A stretch of 64,000 nucleotides of DNA from a virus. The stretch is taken from positions 1-64,000 of the IMG/VR virus record IMGVR_UViG_3300008448_000057, one strand, 5' to 3'. This document shows positions 51,857 to 59,497 of the stretch, piece by piece. Each line of letters begins with the position of its first letter. Positions within the stretch are counted from its first letter, which is position 1. Made by a program: the position numbers and the translations under genes. The notes beneath the pieces were generated by a model. The model did no database searches. It was not told the origin of the DNA and saw only the letters and a list, made by a program, of their open reading frames with translations.

Positions 51857-52066
51857 ATGAAAAAGTATTTCCAAGTAAAGGTCCAATTCCGTCAAGAAGA
51901 CGAAAGAGGTAAAATCAAAAAAGTGAATGTACAATACCTAGTCGATGCTATGAGTTGCACCGAAGCCGAAGCGAGAGTTGTTAAGTGGCTCGGAAGTATG
52001 AATGACTACGAAGTAAAATCTGTGTCTGAGTCACAAATAGCGGAAGTGATAGCTGTAGACAACTAA
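51857..52066 (+). CDS. DUF4494-like protein, 69 aa
   Basis: YFQVKVQFRQEDERGKIKKV followed by QYLVDAMSCTEAEARVVKWL is the pattern of DUF4494, a short family I know mainly from Bacteroidota and their phages. It supports the host assignment. Function is unknown. Confidence 0.7.
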   Translation: MKKYFQVKVQFRQEDERGKIKKVNVQYLVDAMSCTEAEARVVKWLGSMNDYEVKSVSESQIAEVIAVDN

Positions 52067-52120
52067 TTGTTTGGTGCATACACACTAGAACCGATAATTT
52101 TATAGTCTAAAACAAATATA

Positions 52121-52130
52121 GTATATTTAC
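52121..52130 (+). promoter_or_regulatory. Promoter-like box GTATATTTAC
   Basis: The box lies in the 78-base gap between 52066 and 52145 and would start the transcript for the small membrane protein, thioredoxin and SWIM genes. Confidence 0.45.
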
Positions 52131-52144
52131 TTAAATAGTTAGTT

Positions 52145-52348
52145 ATGTCATACTACATGATTCTGTGTTTAATAGTCATAGTTATTGCTCAAGCAGTTTA
52201 TATCCTATATTTGCAATTCAACTTAGAAGAATACATGTATAAAATATCCTTCCTAGTGGATCAGCTCAAGAAGGTATCAAGCTCATTACACCACTTTCGA
52301 AGTGACAAAAAACAAAACGAATTAACAAAAGATAAAAATACAAAATAA
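52145..52348 (+). CDS. Small membrane protein, 67 aa
   Basis: A hydrophobic segment covers about residues 3-24 (MILCLIVIVIAQAVYILYLQ); the rest is soluble and charged. It is separated from the thioredoxin gene by two bases. Its layout is like that of the gene at 10855. Confidence 0.5.
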   Translation: MSYYMILCLIVIVIAQAVYILYLQFNLEEYMYKISFLVDQLKKVSSSLHHFRSDKKQNELTKDKNTK

Positions 52349-52350
52349 AG

Positions 52351-52617
52351 ATGCTTACGATTAAATACTTCACTGCTACCTGGTGTGCTCCTTGTCGAGC
52401 TTTTGGGCCAATAGTAGATCAAGTTACGCAACAATACGCAAATAAAGTCAATCTCGTAAAGATAGACATCGAGACTAACGAGAGAGAAGTTTTTGGTTAT
52501 TCGATTGTCAGCGTTCCGACTATGGTGTTTTTAAAAGGTGACACTGTTGTTCGTGTGCACAAGGGCGCAATGTCAAAACAACAACTTCAATCTTTGATAG
52601 AAGATTCGATTCACTAA
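52351..52617 (+). CDS. Thioredoxin-like protein, 88 aa
   Basis: The active site is TWCAPCRAF (residues 10-18, Cys-Ala-Pro-Cys), with a cis-proline in VSVPTMVFLKG. At 88 aa it is slightly shorter than cellular thioredoxins (about 105), like phage glutaredoxin/thioredoxins. It could reduce the class II ribonucleotide reductase at 8780. Confidence 0.87.
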   Translation: MLTIKYFTATWCAPCRAFGPIVDQVTQQYANKVNLVKIDIETNEREVFGYSIVSVPTMVFLKGDTVVRVHKGAMSKQQLQSLIEDSIH

Positions 52618-52638
52618 AACAAATTAAATAAAGGTTAT

Positions 52639-52995
52639 ATGAATGCTTCAAGCGAATTAACTCTCAAGAGTTTGTATCCCCCTGTGTGTGTATACGGCGA
52701 TTACTCAAAAAGCTGGTACATAATAGCCGATGGAGTTTGGCACCAGGTTAGAAGGAAGTACTCGTGGATGGAATTGGAGAAAATGTGGGAAAGAAGAGTA
52801 AGTACAAAGATCGAATATCCTAGAAAAAAAATCAATCACGAAAAGAAGAAGTGGCTCGTAGTCGGTAGCAAAGGAAACAATTACACTGTAGAAGTTTCTG
52901 GAGCAAATTGGACTTGTACGTGTCCATCTCACGGTTTTGGAAGAGGGAGAGACTGTAAACACATAACTCAAATAAAATCAAAAAATGGACAATAG
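52639..52995 (+). CDS. SWIM zinc-finger protein, 118 aa
   Basis: WTCTCPSHGFGRGRDCKHIT near the C-terminus matches the SWIM pattern (CxCx(n)CxH). The N-terminal part has WYIIADGVWHQVRRKYSWME. SWIM domains bind DNA or proteins. The gene overlaps its neighbour by 11 bases. Confidence 0.75.
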   Translation: MNASSELTLKSLYPPVCVYGDYSKSWYIIADGVWHQVRRKYSWMELEKMWERRVSTKIEYPRKKINHEKKKWLVVGSKGNNYTVEVSGANWTCTCPSHGFGRGRDCKHITQIKSKNGQ

Positions 52996-53323
52996 AATAG
53001 AGTACATAGATTCGCTGATACAAAGCATCACAGAACTAGAAGAGTCTTCAAACCCAGAGTACCGAATGGAAGAGCGCCAGTTTGAATTGTTCAAAGAACA
53101 CTTGGTTCGTACGTGCAACGATAACTACCGCAAGTATTTAAGGGGAGAGCTAGACAGTTACGAAATCACAGAGCAGCAGTACGACGATGTGTACGATGAA
53201 TCATGTTTGGAATACGCTTCAGAGGTTCTTGACAACCTCGTAGATATGGGCTTTATGGAGGCAAGCGTATCTGAAACTGGAGAGATCCTATATGGAGCAA
53301 TAGATCACAATAAAAACAAATAA
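52985..53323 (+). CDS. Hypothetical acidic protein, 112 aa
   Basis: The protein is rich in Glu, Tyr and Asp (RGELDSYEITEQQYDDVYDE) and helical. No motif is recognised. It is co-translated with the SWIM gene by overlap. Confidence 0.5.
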   Translation: MDNRIEYIDSLIQSITELEESSNPEYRMEERQFELFKEHLVRTCNDNYRKYLRGELDSYEITEQQYDDVYDESCLEYASEVLDNLVDMGFMEASVSETGEILYGAIDHNKNK

Positions 53324-53330
53324 AAGTTAT

Positions 53331-53426
53331 ATGAAAAAAGAAACAAAAAACGCCATCATCGTCATTGCGGCGATATTAGTATACGTTGCAACTGCAGCGT
53401 TGGTATCTTACTTATTAGGAGCATAA
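53331..53426 (+). CDS. Single-pass membrane microprotein, 31 aa
   Basis: An ATG in the GTTAT context begins KKETKNAIIVIAAILVYVAT, then AALVSYLLGA. This is a basic N-terminus and one hydrophobic helix, a common layout of phage membrane peptides. It fits the operon spacing between 53323 and 53457. Confidence 0.55.
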   Translation: MKKETKNAIIVIAAILVYVATAALVSYLLGA

Positions 53427-53456
53427 ACAATAGTAATCAAAAAACCCAAAATAAAA

Positions 53457-54113
53457 ATGAAAACAACAATTTTATCGTTGATAGCTTTATTAGCATTAAC
53501 AACGTCCAACGCGCAAACAACAAACAGTGGAGGAGGACAATCACCAGAGAACACAGTTATTAGAATGAGATACGCAGGTTACCAGCAAGGCAACCACGTA
53601 TTCGTAATAAAAAACAAGAGAAACTGTGTGATAGGCATAACCACGAGAGTGGACACCGAGCAAGCTAGGGACACCACCATCCCCGCCCAAGACTCTATAG
53701 AGTTTAAAGTGCCAAAGCCAAGCGCTTTTACCCAAACAAAGTTCAGAGCAAAGGTTACTGAGGACTGCGTTCAAGATCCCAACCTGGGGTGGATAGAGAT
53801 GGTAGTGCCATTCGCAAGCGCTTTATCTTTGTACGAAAGAGACCCCGAATATGTGAGAGAGAGACAGGGAATGACAGTTAAACTCGCATCAGTGGGAGCT
53901 GTGTTGGTAACCATGGGAGACAGCAAGAACTACTCAGTCTCAGTAGAAGAGCACGATCAACTCGGAAGAAAACTGTTAACAACCCAAATAAGGGCAACAA
54001 GATCTGCAACTGTGACTTTACCGAGGAGGCAACAGAACCAAATAACGTATTTAGTAGTAACAGTTCAAAGCAACCTACCCCATACGTTTACCTTAAAGAG
54101 AGTCCAACAGTAA
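53457..54113 (+). CDS. Secreted/periplasmic protein, 218 aa
   Basis: Residues 1-19 form a signal peptide (MKTTILSLIALLALTTSNA followed by Gln), a typical Bacteroidota one. The body has alternating strands (FVIKNKRNCVIGITTRVDTE, TVTLPRRQQNQITYLVVTVQ) suggesting a beta-sandwich. No enzyme motif is seen. A phage protein sent to the periplasm could act in surface exclusion or adhesion to host envelopes. Confidence 0.6.
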   Translation: MKTTILSLIALLALTTSNAQTTNSGGGQSPENTVIRMRYAGYQQGNHVFVIKNKRNCVIGITTRVDTEQARDTTIPAQDSIEFKVPKPSAFTQTKFRAKVTEDCVQDPNLGWIEMVVPFASALSLYERDPEYVRERQGMTVKLASVGAVLVTMGDSKNYSVSVEEHDQLGRKLLTTQIRATRSATVTLPRRQQNQITYLVVTVQSNLPHTFTLKRVQQ

Positions 54114-54148
54114 CAAAACAAAAGTTATTAATAACCAAGCTTGAAATT

Positions 54149-54358
54149 ATGGAAAAGAAATTAACAATGATCGATCCACCAAGCGGTTGGCAATTTGGTT
54201 TCCCAAAACCAATACCTGAAGATAGAAAAAATGATGTTATTCCTTGGCTTATAGAACAAGGGTATCCTCAACATCTTATAGATGAACTAGGTGAGCATTT
54301 TTGTTGTAGATATTGGGAACAACCTGATGGAATAAAAACTAAAAAAGAAATAATATGA
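54149..54358 (+). CDS. Small hypothetical protein, 69 aa
   Basis: The sequence has PPSGWQFGFPKPIPEDRKND and FCCRYWEQPDGIK. No family is recognised. It overlaps the next gene by 4 bases and starts an AT-rich run of short genes reaching to 57288. Confidence 0.45.
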   Translation: MEKKLTMIDPPSGWQFGFPKPIPEDRKNDVIPWLIEQGYPQHLIDELGEHFCCRYWEQPDGIKTKKEII

Positions 54359-55122
54359 AAAATCTACATTTATTGCCTACATACAAACCAAGTAGGTTAT
54401 CAATACTAAATAGTGGTAAACTTAACTTTGGAGCAGAAATAATAAGTTCTTCTAACTCAAAACCTCAACACATCTACATCACTTCTGATGAAGAAATTAA
54501 AGAAGGAGATGGTAGTTGGATTTTAGATTTAAGGTCAAATAGAAAGGCTAAAAATATAAATAACCATATTAAGGTTTGGAATGAAAACTGTAAAAAAATC
54601 ACCCTAACAACAGACCAAGACTTAATCAAAGATGGTGTACAAGCTATTGATGATGAGTTTTTAGAATGGTTTGTAAAGAATCCAAGTTGTGAGGAAGTTG
54701 AAGTTGGATATGGGTGGATTAGACTTACTGAAACTGACAATGAAGGATATTGGGTTTCTATTCCTGATAAACAATTTGAAATGCAACAAGAAGAACCTAA
54801 ACAAGAAACACTTGAAGAAGTTGCTGAAAGATTACATCCAGTATGTATAAAACCTATACTTGATAAGTATGATGATAGAGTAACTAATGTTATTAGTGAA
54901 GAAGATGTAAATGAAGATTGCAGAGAGAGTTTTATTGAAGGTGCTAAATGGCAACAAGAAAGAATGTATAGTGAGGAAGATTTAAAGAAAGCATATTTTT
55001 CCGCTATTGAAATAACTGGTGAGGGTTGGAATGGAGAATATGCTCAAGGTAATAATCCTAATATTGAAGAAACATTCCAAGAAGAGTTTAATCAATGGTT
55101 TGAACAATTTAAAAAGAAATAA
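54355..55122 (+). CDS. Hypothetical protein, 255 aa, with C-terminal motif shared with downstream small genes
   Basis: The N-terminal part has HIYITSDEEIKEGDGSWILD. The C-terminal half has EGAKWQQERMYSEEDLKKAY and ends WFEQFKKK, similar to the end of the gene at 56559 (ELFEQFKKK). This family of mixed small proteins is common in Bacteroidota phages and prophages. Function is unknown. Confidence 0.5.
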   Translation: MKNLHLLPTYKPSRLSILNSGKLNFGAEIISSSNSKPQHIYITSDEEIKEGDGSWILDLRSNRKAKNINNHIKVWNENCKKITLTTDQDLIKDGVQAIDDEFLEWFVKNPSCEEVEVGYGWIRLTETDNEGYWVSIPDKQFEMQQEEPKQETLEEVAERLHPVCIKPILDKYDDRVTNVISEEDVNEDCRESFIEGAKWQQERMYSEEDLKKAYFSAIEITGEGWNGEYAQGNNPNIEETFQEEFNQWFEQFKKK

Positions 55123-55123
55123 C

Positions 55124-55462
55124 ATGAATAAAGAATTTATCCCTTACGAACAAGCATTAGCACTTAAAGAACTTGGGTTTGATGAACCTTGTTTTGCTTG
55201 GTATGTTAGTGAGAAGCATGGATTGGAATATGGCAAAGTAATACAATCAGACTTACTCAGAGATGCTGTCATTGCACCAACATTCTCACAAGCATTTAGA
55301 TGGTTTAGAGAGAAATATGAACTATATTCTTTTGTATTTAAGTTTGATGAAGGATTTGGTTATGAAACTTACAAAGAAGGTGTAACACAAACCAATGATT
55401 CATTTGACACCTATGAAGAAGCAGAACTTGCTTGTCTTAATAAGTTAATTGAAATTGTATAG
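55124..55462 (+). CDS. Conserved Bacteroidota phage protein, 112 aa
   Basis: The ATG at 55124 directly after the previous stop is chosen. It has EFIPYEQALALKELGFDEPC, APTFSQAFRWFREKYELYSF and SFDTYEEAELACLNKLIEIV, a pattern I have seen often in Bacteroidota phages and prophages. No biochemical function is known. Confidence 0.65.
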   Translation: MNKEFIPYEQALALKELGFDEPCFAWYVSEKHGLEYGKVIQSDLLRDAVIAPTFSQAFRWFREKYELYSFVFKFDEGFGYETYKEGVTQTNDSFDTYEEAELACLNKLIEIV

Positions 55463-55487
55463 AGAACAATTTAAAAATTAAATAACT

Positions 55488-55931
55488 ATGGCACAACAAA
55501 CAGCAGTAGAATTTTTAATAAAAGCATTTCAAGGTGCTTATGGAGATAAAGTAATAAATGTAGTATCTGTACAAGTTGAACAAGCCAAACAAATGGAGAA
55601 GCAGCAAATATTTGATGCCTTTAAAGAAGGAGTATCAGATGGATTTGATGGCTGGGGAGATACATATAAAGAAAAATACTACAATGAAACTTATGGAAGT
55701 AAGGGAAGTGATGAATTTAAAACTAATTTAGACAGATTGCCTTTCCCTGAATTAGTAGAAGAAATTGCTAAGTATTATGAAAAAGTACCTATAATAGAAG
55801 CCACATCTTCCCAAACAGAAATATCAGATGAGGAGATAGAGAAAGAATCAAATAGAATTAATGGGGTATATTCAATAGCATTTGAGGAAGGAGCCAAATG
55901 GTACAGAGAACAATTAAAAAAGAAAATATGA
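55488..55931 (+). CDS. Paralogue family member QTAVEFL, 147 aa
   Basis: The start QQTAVEFLIKAFQGAYGDK, then VEQAKQMEKQQI, is shared with the genes at 56559 and 57094. An acidic helical middle is followed by FEEGAKWYREQLKKKI. Repeated copies within 2 kb suggest local duplication. Function is unknown. Confidence 0.5.
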   Translation: MAQQTAVEFLIKAFQGAYGDKVINVVSVQVEQAKQMEKQQIFDAFKEGVSDGFDGWGDTYKEKYYNETYGSKGSDEFKTNLDRLPFPELVEEIAKYYEKVPIIEATSSQTEISDEEIEKESNRINGVYSIAFEEGAKWYREQLKKKI

Positions 55932-56164
55932 CACCAAAAGAAAAAGCAAAAGAGTTATGCAATAAGTTTTTAAGAACTTATAAAGTTGATCTTTATCCTC
56001 CATTTAATTCAGCAAGTCAAGAAGCCAAACAATGTGCTTTAATAGCAGCAGATGAGATATTAAATGTCGTATCACGATATAATGCCAGTTGGCATTGGCC
56101 AATGGATACTGCAAACGAATTTTATTATTGGCAAGAAGTAAAACAAGAAATTGAAAAGTTATGA
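55928..56164 (+). CDS. Paralogue family member MTPKEKA, 78 aa
   Basis: The ATG at 55928 overlaps the previous stop by 4 bases (ATGA). TPKEKAKELCNKFLRTYKVD and AKQCALIAADEILNV are repeated, with changes, in the gene at 56864. It ends in WQEVKQEIEKL. Confidence 0.55.
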   Translation: MTPKEKAKELCNKFLRTYKVDLYPPFNSASQEAKQCALIAADEILNVVSRYNASWHWPMDTANEFYYWQEVKQEIEKL

Positions 56165-56337
56165 ATAAAGAATTATTAACTAAATTATTAAGTGCGGCTC
56201 AGGAATTGGTAGTAACCCCTAAAGCCGATTATATCCACCTTTCCGAAGAATTCATACAGAAAAAAGCTGACGAAGAGAATGTATCATTTGAGGAAATGGT
56301 AAATATTATTGAAAATTATCTGAAACCAAAACAATAG
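56161..56337 (+). CDS. Small hypothetical protein, 58 aa
   Basis: An ATG overlaps the upstream stop (ATGA), and the frame is open for 58 codons. The sequence has NKELLTKLLSAAQELVVTPK and VSFEEMVNIIENYLKPKQ, helical and acidic. It fills the 180-base gap between neighbouring genes with no other reading. Confidence 0.5.
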   Translation: MNKELLTKLLSAAQELVVTPKADYIHLSEEFIQKKADEENVSFEEMVNIIENYLKPKQ

Positions 56338-56343
56338 AAAGTT

Positions 56344-56544
56344 ATGAATAAAGAAAGATACAATCAGATTATTGATGTGGCGTATGAGAATTATACTCAA
56401 ACCAAGATTATTAAAACTAATAGTGGTGAAACACACATATCTCCTATAGGTCATTATAATGGAATGACCAAAGAAGAATTCATCAACAAATGTAAAACTG
56501 ACACAGAGTTCTCAGAAATGTGGGGATTAAAAAGAAAAATCTAA
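56344..56544 (+). CDS. Small hypothetical protein, 66 aa
   Basis: The protein has AYENYTQTKIIKTNSGETHI and ends WGLKRKI. No family is recognised. The ATG follows AAAGTT. Confidence 0.45.
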   Translation: MNKERYNQIIDVAYENYTQTKIIKTNSGETHISPIGHYNGMTKEEFINKCKTDTEFSEMWGLKRKI

Positions 56545-56558
56545 TCATAACGATTTAT

Positions 56559-56861
56559 ATGGAAAATAAACAAACAGCAGCAGAATGGCTAATAGACCAA
56601 CTACGTCAACTTGCACATAACCCAAGCACACATCTAGGAATGGGTGATATAAGAGTTACACAAGGAATACTTGATGATCTTGAAGAACAAGCCAAACAAA
56701 TGGAGAAGGAGCAAGCTGAAAGAATGTATAGTGAGGCAATTGAGTTTGCTGAGTGGATTAGAATCAAGGACTTCCAAACTGCATCTAAAGATAATTGGAT
56801 TGGCTTAAATATGAAATGCTATACAACAAAAGAATTATTTGAACAATTTAAAAAGAAATAA
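56559..56861 (+). CDS. Paralogue family member QTAAEWL, 100 aa
   Basis: The ATG at 56559 gives NKQTAAEWLIDQLRQLAHNP, then LEEQAKQMEKEQAERMYSEA, matching the openings at 55488 and 57094. The end KELFEQFKKK matches the end of the protein at 54355, so it looks like a recombinant of two neighbours. Confidence 0.55.
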   Translation: MENKQTAAEWLIDQLRQLAHNPSTHLGMGDIRVTQGILDDLEEQAKQMEKEQAERMYSEAIEFAEWIRIKDFQTASKDNWIGLNMKCYTTKELFEQFKKK

Positions 56862-56863
56862 TT

Positions 56864-57097
56864 ATGACACCAAAAGAGAAAGCAGAAGAGTTGGTTATTA
56901 AAATGTATCAGCCACTACTAGCTTCAAAAGAAGCAGAAAAAGGTAAAGAACATTTATATTATCAATATAAGGCAGCCAAACAATGTGCTTTGATTTGTGT
57001 GCAGGAAATACAAAGTAGAATTGTTAATCACCCGATGGATTGGGGCGCAAGTTCTTTGTATTGGGGACAAGTAAAACAAGAAATTGAAAAGCTATGA
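56864..57097 (+). CDS. Paralogue family member MTPKEKA, 77 aa
   Basis: TPKEKAEELVIKMYQPLLAS, then YKAAKQCALICVQEIQ, resembles the gene at 55928, and both end in QVKQEIEKL or similar. It overlaps the next gene by 4 bases. Confidence 0.55.
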   Translation: MTPKEKAEELVIKMYQPLLASKEAEKGKEHLYYQYKAAKQCALICVQEIQSRIVNHPMDWGASSLYWGQVKQEIEKL

Positions 57098-57288
57098 GTA
57101 AAAGACAAACTGCTGTTGAATGGTTAGTAGATGAGTTATTAGATGGTAAACTTTTAATGCCATCACTAATCGAAGAAGCCAAACAAATGGAGAAGGATCA
57201 AATGAAAATAATGTTCGAGAAGGGAATAAAATTCATGTCTCCACCCCCTGGAAACAGCTATATGGCAATCAAAAACCCAAAGCAATAA
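57094..57288 (+). CDS. Paralogue family member QTAVEWL, 64 aa (short)
   Basis: The opening KRQTAVEWLVDELLDGKLLM, then IEEAKQMEKDQMKIMF, matches the larger family members but it ends early after a Pro-rich stretch, so it may be a truncated copy. Confidence 0.5.
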   Translation: MSKRQTAVEWLVDELLDGKLLMPSLIEEAKQMEKDQMKIMFEKGIKFMSPPPGNSYMAIKNPKQ

Positions 57289-57290
57289 AA

Positions 57291-57596
57291 ATGAAATACA
57301 CCTACGACATAAGACAGTTCAAATACAACAAAGAGACAAACACCCTGTACGCTGAAGCTTTCAACCTAGAGGCACAGCTGCCCGACGGAAGCACGCACCA
57401 AGACCCGTTCCCAAGCGGTAGGGGACAGTTCTACGTAAAGAACCACGAAACCGGCAACGAGAGAAGGTTCACTTCCCTAAAGGAACAAACGGTCAAGTAC
57501 TACGACAACCACGAGGAAGAGGGCTGGACCCAAGAGTTCACGCAGTGGGTGTTCGAGTCCGAGGACGGCATCAAGTGCGTGGTGAACCTTGACTAA
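57291..57596 (+). CDS. Hypothetical protein, 101 aa, GC-richer codon use
   Basis: The protein has TYDIRQFKYNKETNTLYAEA and WVFESEDGIKCVVNLD, likely mostly beta. Codon use changes sharply here compared with the upstream AT-rich run, with many C- and G-ending codons. It starts the last, GC-richer section. No family is recognised. Confidence 0.55.
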   Translation: MKYTYDIRQFKYNKETNTLYAEAFNLEAQLPDGSTHQDPFPSGRGQFYVKNHETGNERRFTSLKEQTVKYYDNHEEEGWTQEFTQWVFESEDGIKCVVNLD

Positions 57597-58192
57597 CCGG
57601 CGCAAAAACCGAGGGGTACCCAAGGCAACGGCCGGAAAAACCGAAATCACCAAAGAAACACGGAAGCTGGGGGATAGACACGTAGGGGGAAATACTCCCG
57701 TCTTCACCATCATCGCCAAAAAAATTGTCCGATATGTTGCTAAGGCAAAAAAAGAGAAGAACCATGAGCACGGGTGCAGCACAGGACGCATATAAAAATA
57801 GCTACCGCAAACACCGCTGTACGAACCAACGATAATTATTTTATCGCAAGTGTGCATATTTATTGTTAGAATACACGCACCAGTGTAGCGAAACTAAGCA
57901 GTCACCGTTGACCGTACGGCAGTGAAACAATAACGGCACAAGTCTCACAGAGCTCAGGAACAATAGAGGTTTTAGGTATACCATCGGTAGTAGACCAAAG
58001 GCAAGCAGGGTGGCAACGAGCGTTGGGGCACAAAAGCACTCTCGGTCCAAGTAATCGAACCCGTCGGTGGACATGGGAATAAAATTTACTTGCTCGGTGA
58101 AGGGGACTCCTGGAATCGGGCACGAGTGGTGTAATGTGGTTACTCGATAGATATTCTTTACAGTTTAGGGGGAATTCAGTACATTTACCCTT
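57597..58192. other. About 600-base non-coding region, GC-rich, before 58193
   Basis: No convincing gene is found on either strand. It contains an AT hairpin CGATAA/TTATCG (57830-57846), a CATATTTATTG box at 57855 and several short palindromes (CCGTACGG, GGTATACC). It ends in GTACATTTACCC (58179). A non-coding RNA, regulatory region or decayed genes are all possible. Confidence 0.5.
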
Positions 58193-58390
58193 ATGGTATC
58201 GATACACTTCTTATACGTTCTATTTTTTACTCTCAACGTTTTGGTGGTTGCGGGAGGCATCAAGTTCTTGAGCAGCTACACTTGCAACACAGAAAGGGAC
58301 ATGGACACGGTCGCTTACGTTAAATTCTCGATATGGGTGAACGCCGGACTGGCCGCCCTCTGGTGTGCCCTGGCCTTCCTGGGTAACTGA
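58193..58390 (+). CDS. Small membrane protein, 65 aa
   Basis: Two hydrophobic helices (about residues 3-25 and 42-62) with a short charged loop between. The ATG lies only three bases after a GTACATTTACCC box, so either the mRNA is leaderless or this box is not its promoter. The end overlaps the repeat array B. Confidence 0.5.
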   Translation: MVSIHFLYVLFFTLNVLVVAGGIKFLSSYTCNTERDMDTVAYVKFSIWVNAGLAALWCALAFLGN

Positions 58391-58461
58391 TTGGTTTCCA
58401 ATGGGGTGCAACTCTTTGGTACCCAAGGCGTTGGTGCAACTGATTGGTTCCCAACAAAGAA
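58384..58461 (+). repeat. Three dyad repeats (array B)
   Basis: Units start at 58384 (TAACTGATTGGTTTCCAATG), 58409 (CAACTCTTTGGTACCCAAGG) and 58437 (CAACTGATTGGTTCCCAAC). Spacing is 25 and 28 bp. The last unit runs into AAGAATTTTAAAAA, the same flank as in array A at 47.6 kb. A GTATATTTACCC box follows at 58508, 19 bases before the ATG at 58539. Confidence 0.85.
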
Positions 58462-58507
58462 TTTTAAAAATAGTTACGAAATTATTTCTCCAGCTCGCAG
58501 GAATGTG

Positions 58508-58519
58508 GTATATTTACCC
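58508..58519 (+). promoter_or_regulatory. Promoter-like box GTATATTTACCC after array B
   Basis: It has the same sequence and relation to the repeats as the box at 47729, and it lies 19 bases before the start of the gene at 58539. Confidence 0.6.
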
Positions 58520-58538
58520 AGTAACAAATCACTTAAAT

Positions 58539-58922
58539 ATGTCGCATTTCGTATCAACCCAGGCCCAGTTAAGACAGTTAGAGACACGCAACTTAGTTCG
58601 CAAGCACAATTCCGATCCCATCGTATACAAGCGATTCGCCGCATCGAAGGTAAGCGATCACGTTAAGCCTATGACGGTTGTTGAATTCACCGACCTGTTG
58701 GGCCGTAAGCACCGCATCCCTGTACGCAACAAGAAAATGATGCGCGAGGCGCAGGAGTTTTTGGCCATCTTCAAGCGCGAGGTTAGCGATGTGAACGCTA
58801 TCATTAACGAGTACCCGATGTCGTACGGTAAGGTTGCGCCCGAGTTTGCGGCTGATTGCGTTAACGAACTTCTTGCTTACGGCCTTTCTGAGGAATTGGT
58901 TAAGCGCATCATCGGTTACTAA
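58539..58922 (+). CDS. Hypothetical protein, 127 aa, behind array B
   Basis: The ATG at 58539 is chosen since it lies after the promoter box; longer upstream reading would run through the repeats. The protein is basic and helical, with TVVEFTDLLGRKHRIPVRNK and DCVNELLAYGLSEELVKRII. No family is recognised. Its control by the shared array suggests an early function. Confidence 0.55.
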   Translation: MSHFVSTQAQLRQLETRNLVRKHNSDPIVYKRFAASKVSDHVKPMTVVEFTDLLGRKHRIPVRNKKMMREAQEFLAIFKREVSDVNAIINEYPMSYGKVAPEFAADCVNELLAYGLSEELVKRIIGY

Positions 58923-58967
58923 TCTGTACGCCGTTGCTGGCCTGGAAAACACCCAAAACAAACAAAC

Positions 58968-59090
58968 AGTCAGGTGGCGGAATTGGTAGACGCTATATCA
59001 ATAGTAGTGGAGACATAGAGTGGAATCTATGCCGCCCGCCAAAAAGAAAGAACTGATAAACCATTACAGGTTCGATTCCTGTCCTGACCA
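58968..59090 (+). tRNA. Atypical tRNA-like element (Leu/Ser-type arms, abnormal middle)
   Basis: The acceptor arm AGTCAGG pairs with CCTGACC (6 of 7 pairs), T8 and a D-arm exactly like tRNA-Leu (GGCGGAATTGGTAGACGC) follow, and the T-arm is ACAGG-TTCGATT-CCTGT. At 123 bases it is too long. Between D- and T-arm there is a CATAG/CTATG stem (59014-59031) whose eight-base loop AGTGGAAT contains T-GGA-A, as in a GGA anticodon. About 20 extra bases precede it and 34 follow it. It may be a tRNA with an insertion, a degenerate copy or a tRNA mimic. Confidence 0.6.
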
Positions 59091-59107
59091 CTAAAACAAT
59101 AAAAGTT

Positions 59108-59455
59108 ATGAAAAAAACAAAACAATCGGTGAGCGGCACAAGCTATCACGGCGATACGGTAAGAGCGACGCTGCTAGACATGTACGCGATACTTGGACAA
59201 CCAACCGACAGGAACGGAGACAAAACAACCTACGAATGGCACATGGAGACAGAATCCGGCCACGTATTTACAGTGTACGATTGGAAGGAGTACAGACAGT
59301 TCGGTCCAAACGAGCGCATAGAGTGGCACATCGGCGGCCACACAGGTGCTGTAACTGCGGAAGCTATGTACAAAATAGCCGATCTGCGTAACGCGCTTGA
59401 GAGAATGTCTTCGGACATGAGAGACCTTGTTTCGGGCCAGATCGAGCTCATCTAA
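59108..59455 (+). CDS. Hypothetical protein, 115 aa
   Basis: TSYHGDTVRATLLDMYAILG, then TTYEWHMETESGHVFTVYDW and RIEWHIGGHTGAVTAEAMYK, show a compact conserved-looking alpha/beta domain. I know this pattern from phage proteins of unknown function. The start is in the AAAAGTT context. Confidence 0.6.
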   Translation: MKKTKQSVSGTSYHGDTVRATLLDMYAILGQPTDRNGDKTTYEWHMETESGHVFTVYDWKEYRQFGPNERIEWHIGGHTGAVTAEAMYKIADLRNALERMSSDMRDLVSGQIELI

Positions 59456-59497
59456 CACAGACACTAATCACTCACATAAACAAAAACAATAAAAGTT

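Noticed and set aside
57589-57795. A 68-aa TTG-start frame after the 57291 gene
   Set aside because: It overlaps the upstream stop, has no start context and a basic low-complexity composition; kept as part of the non-coding region.
58040-58060. Minus-strand T-arm-like GGGTTCGATT sequence
   Set aside because: The flanking bases do not form a T-stem and no acceptor arm is found.
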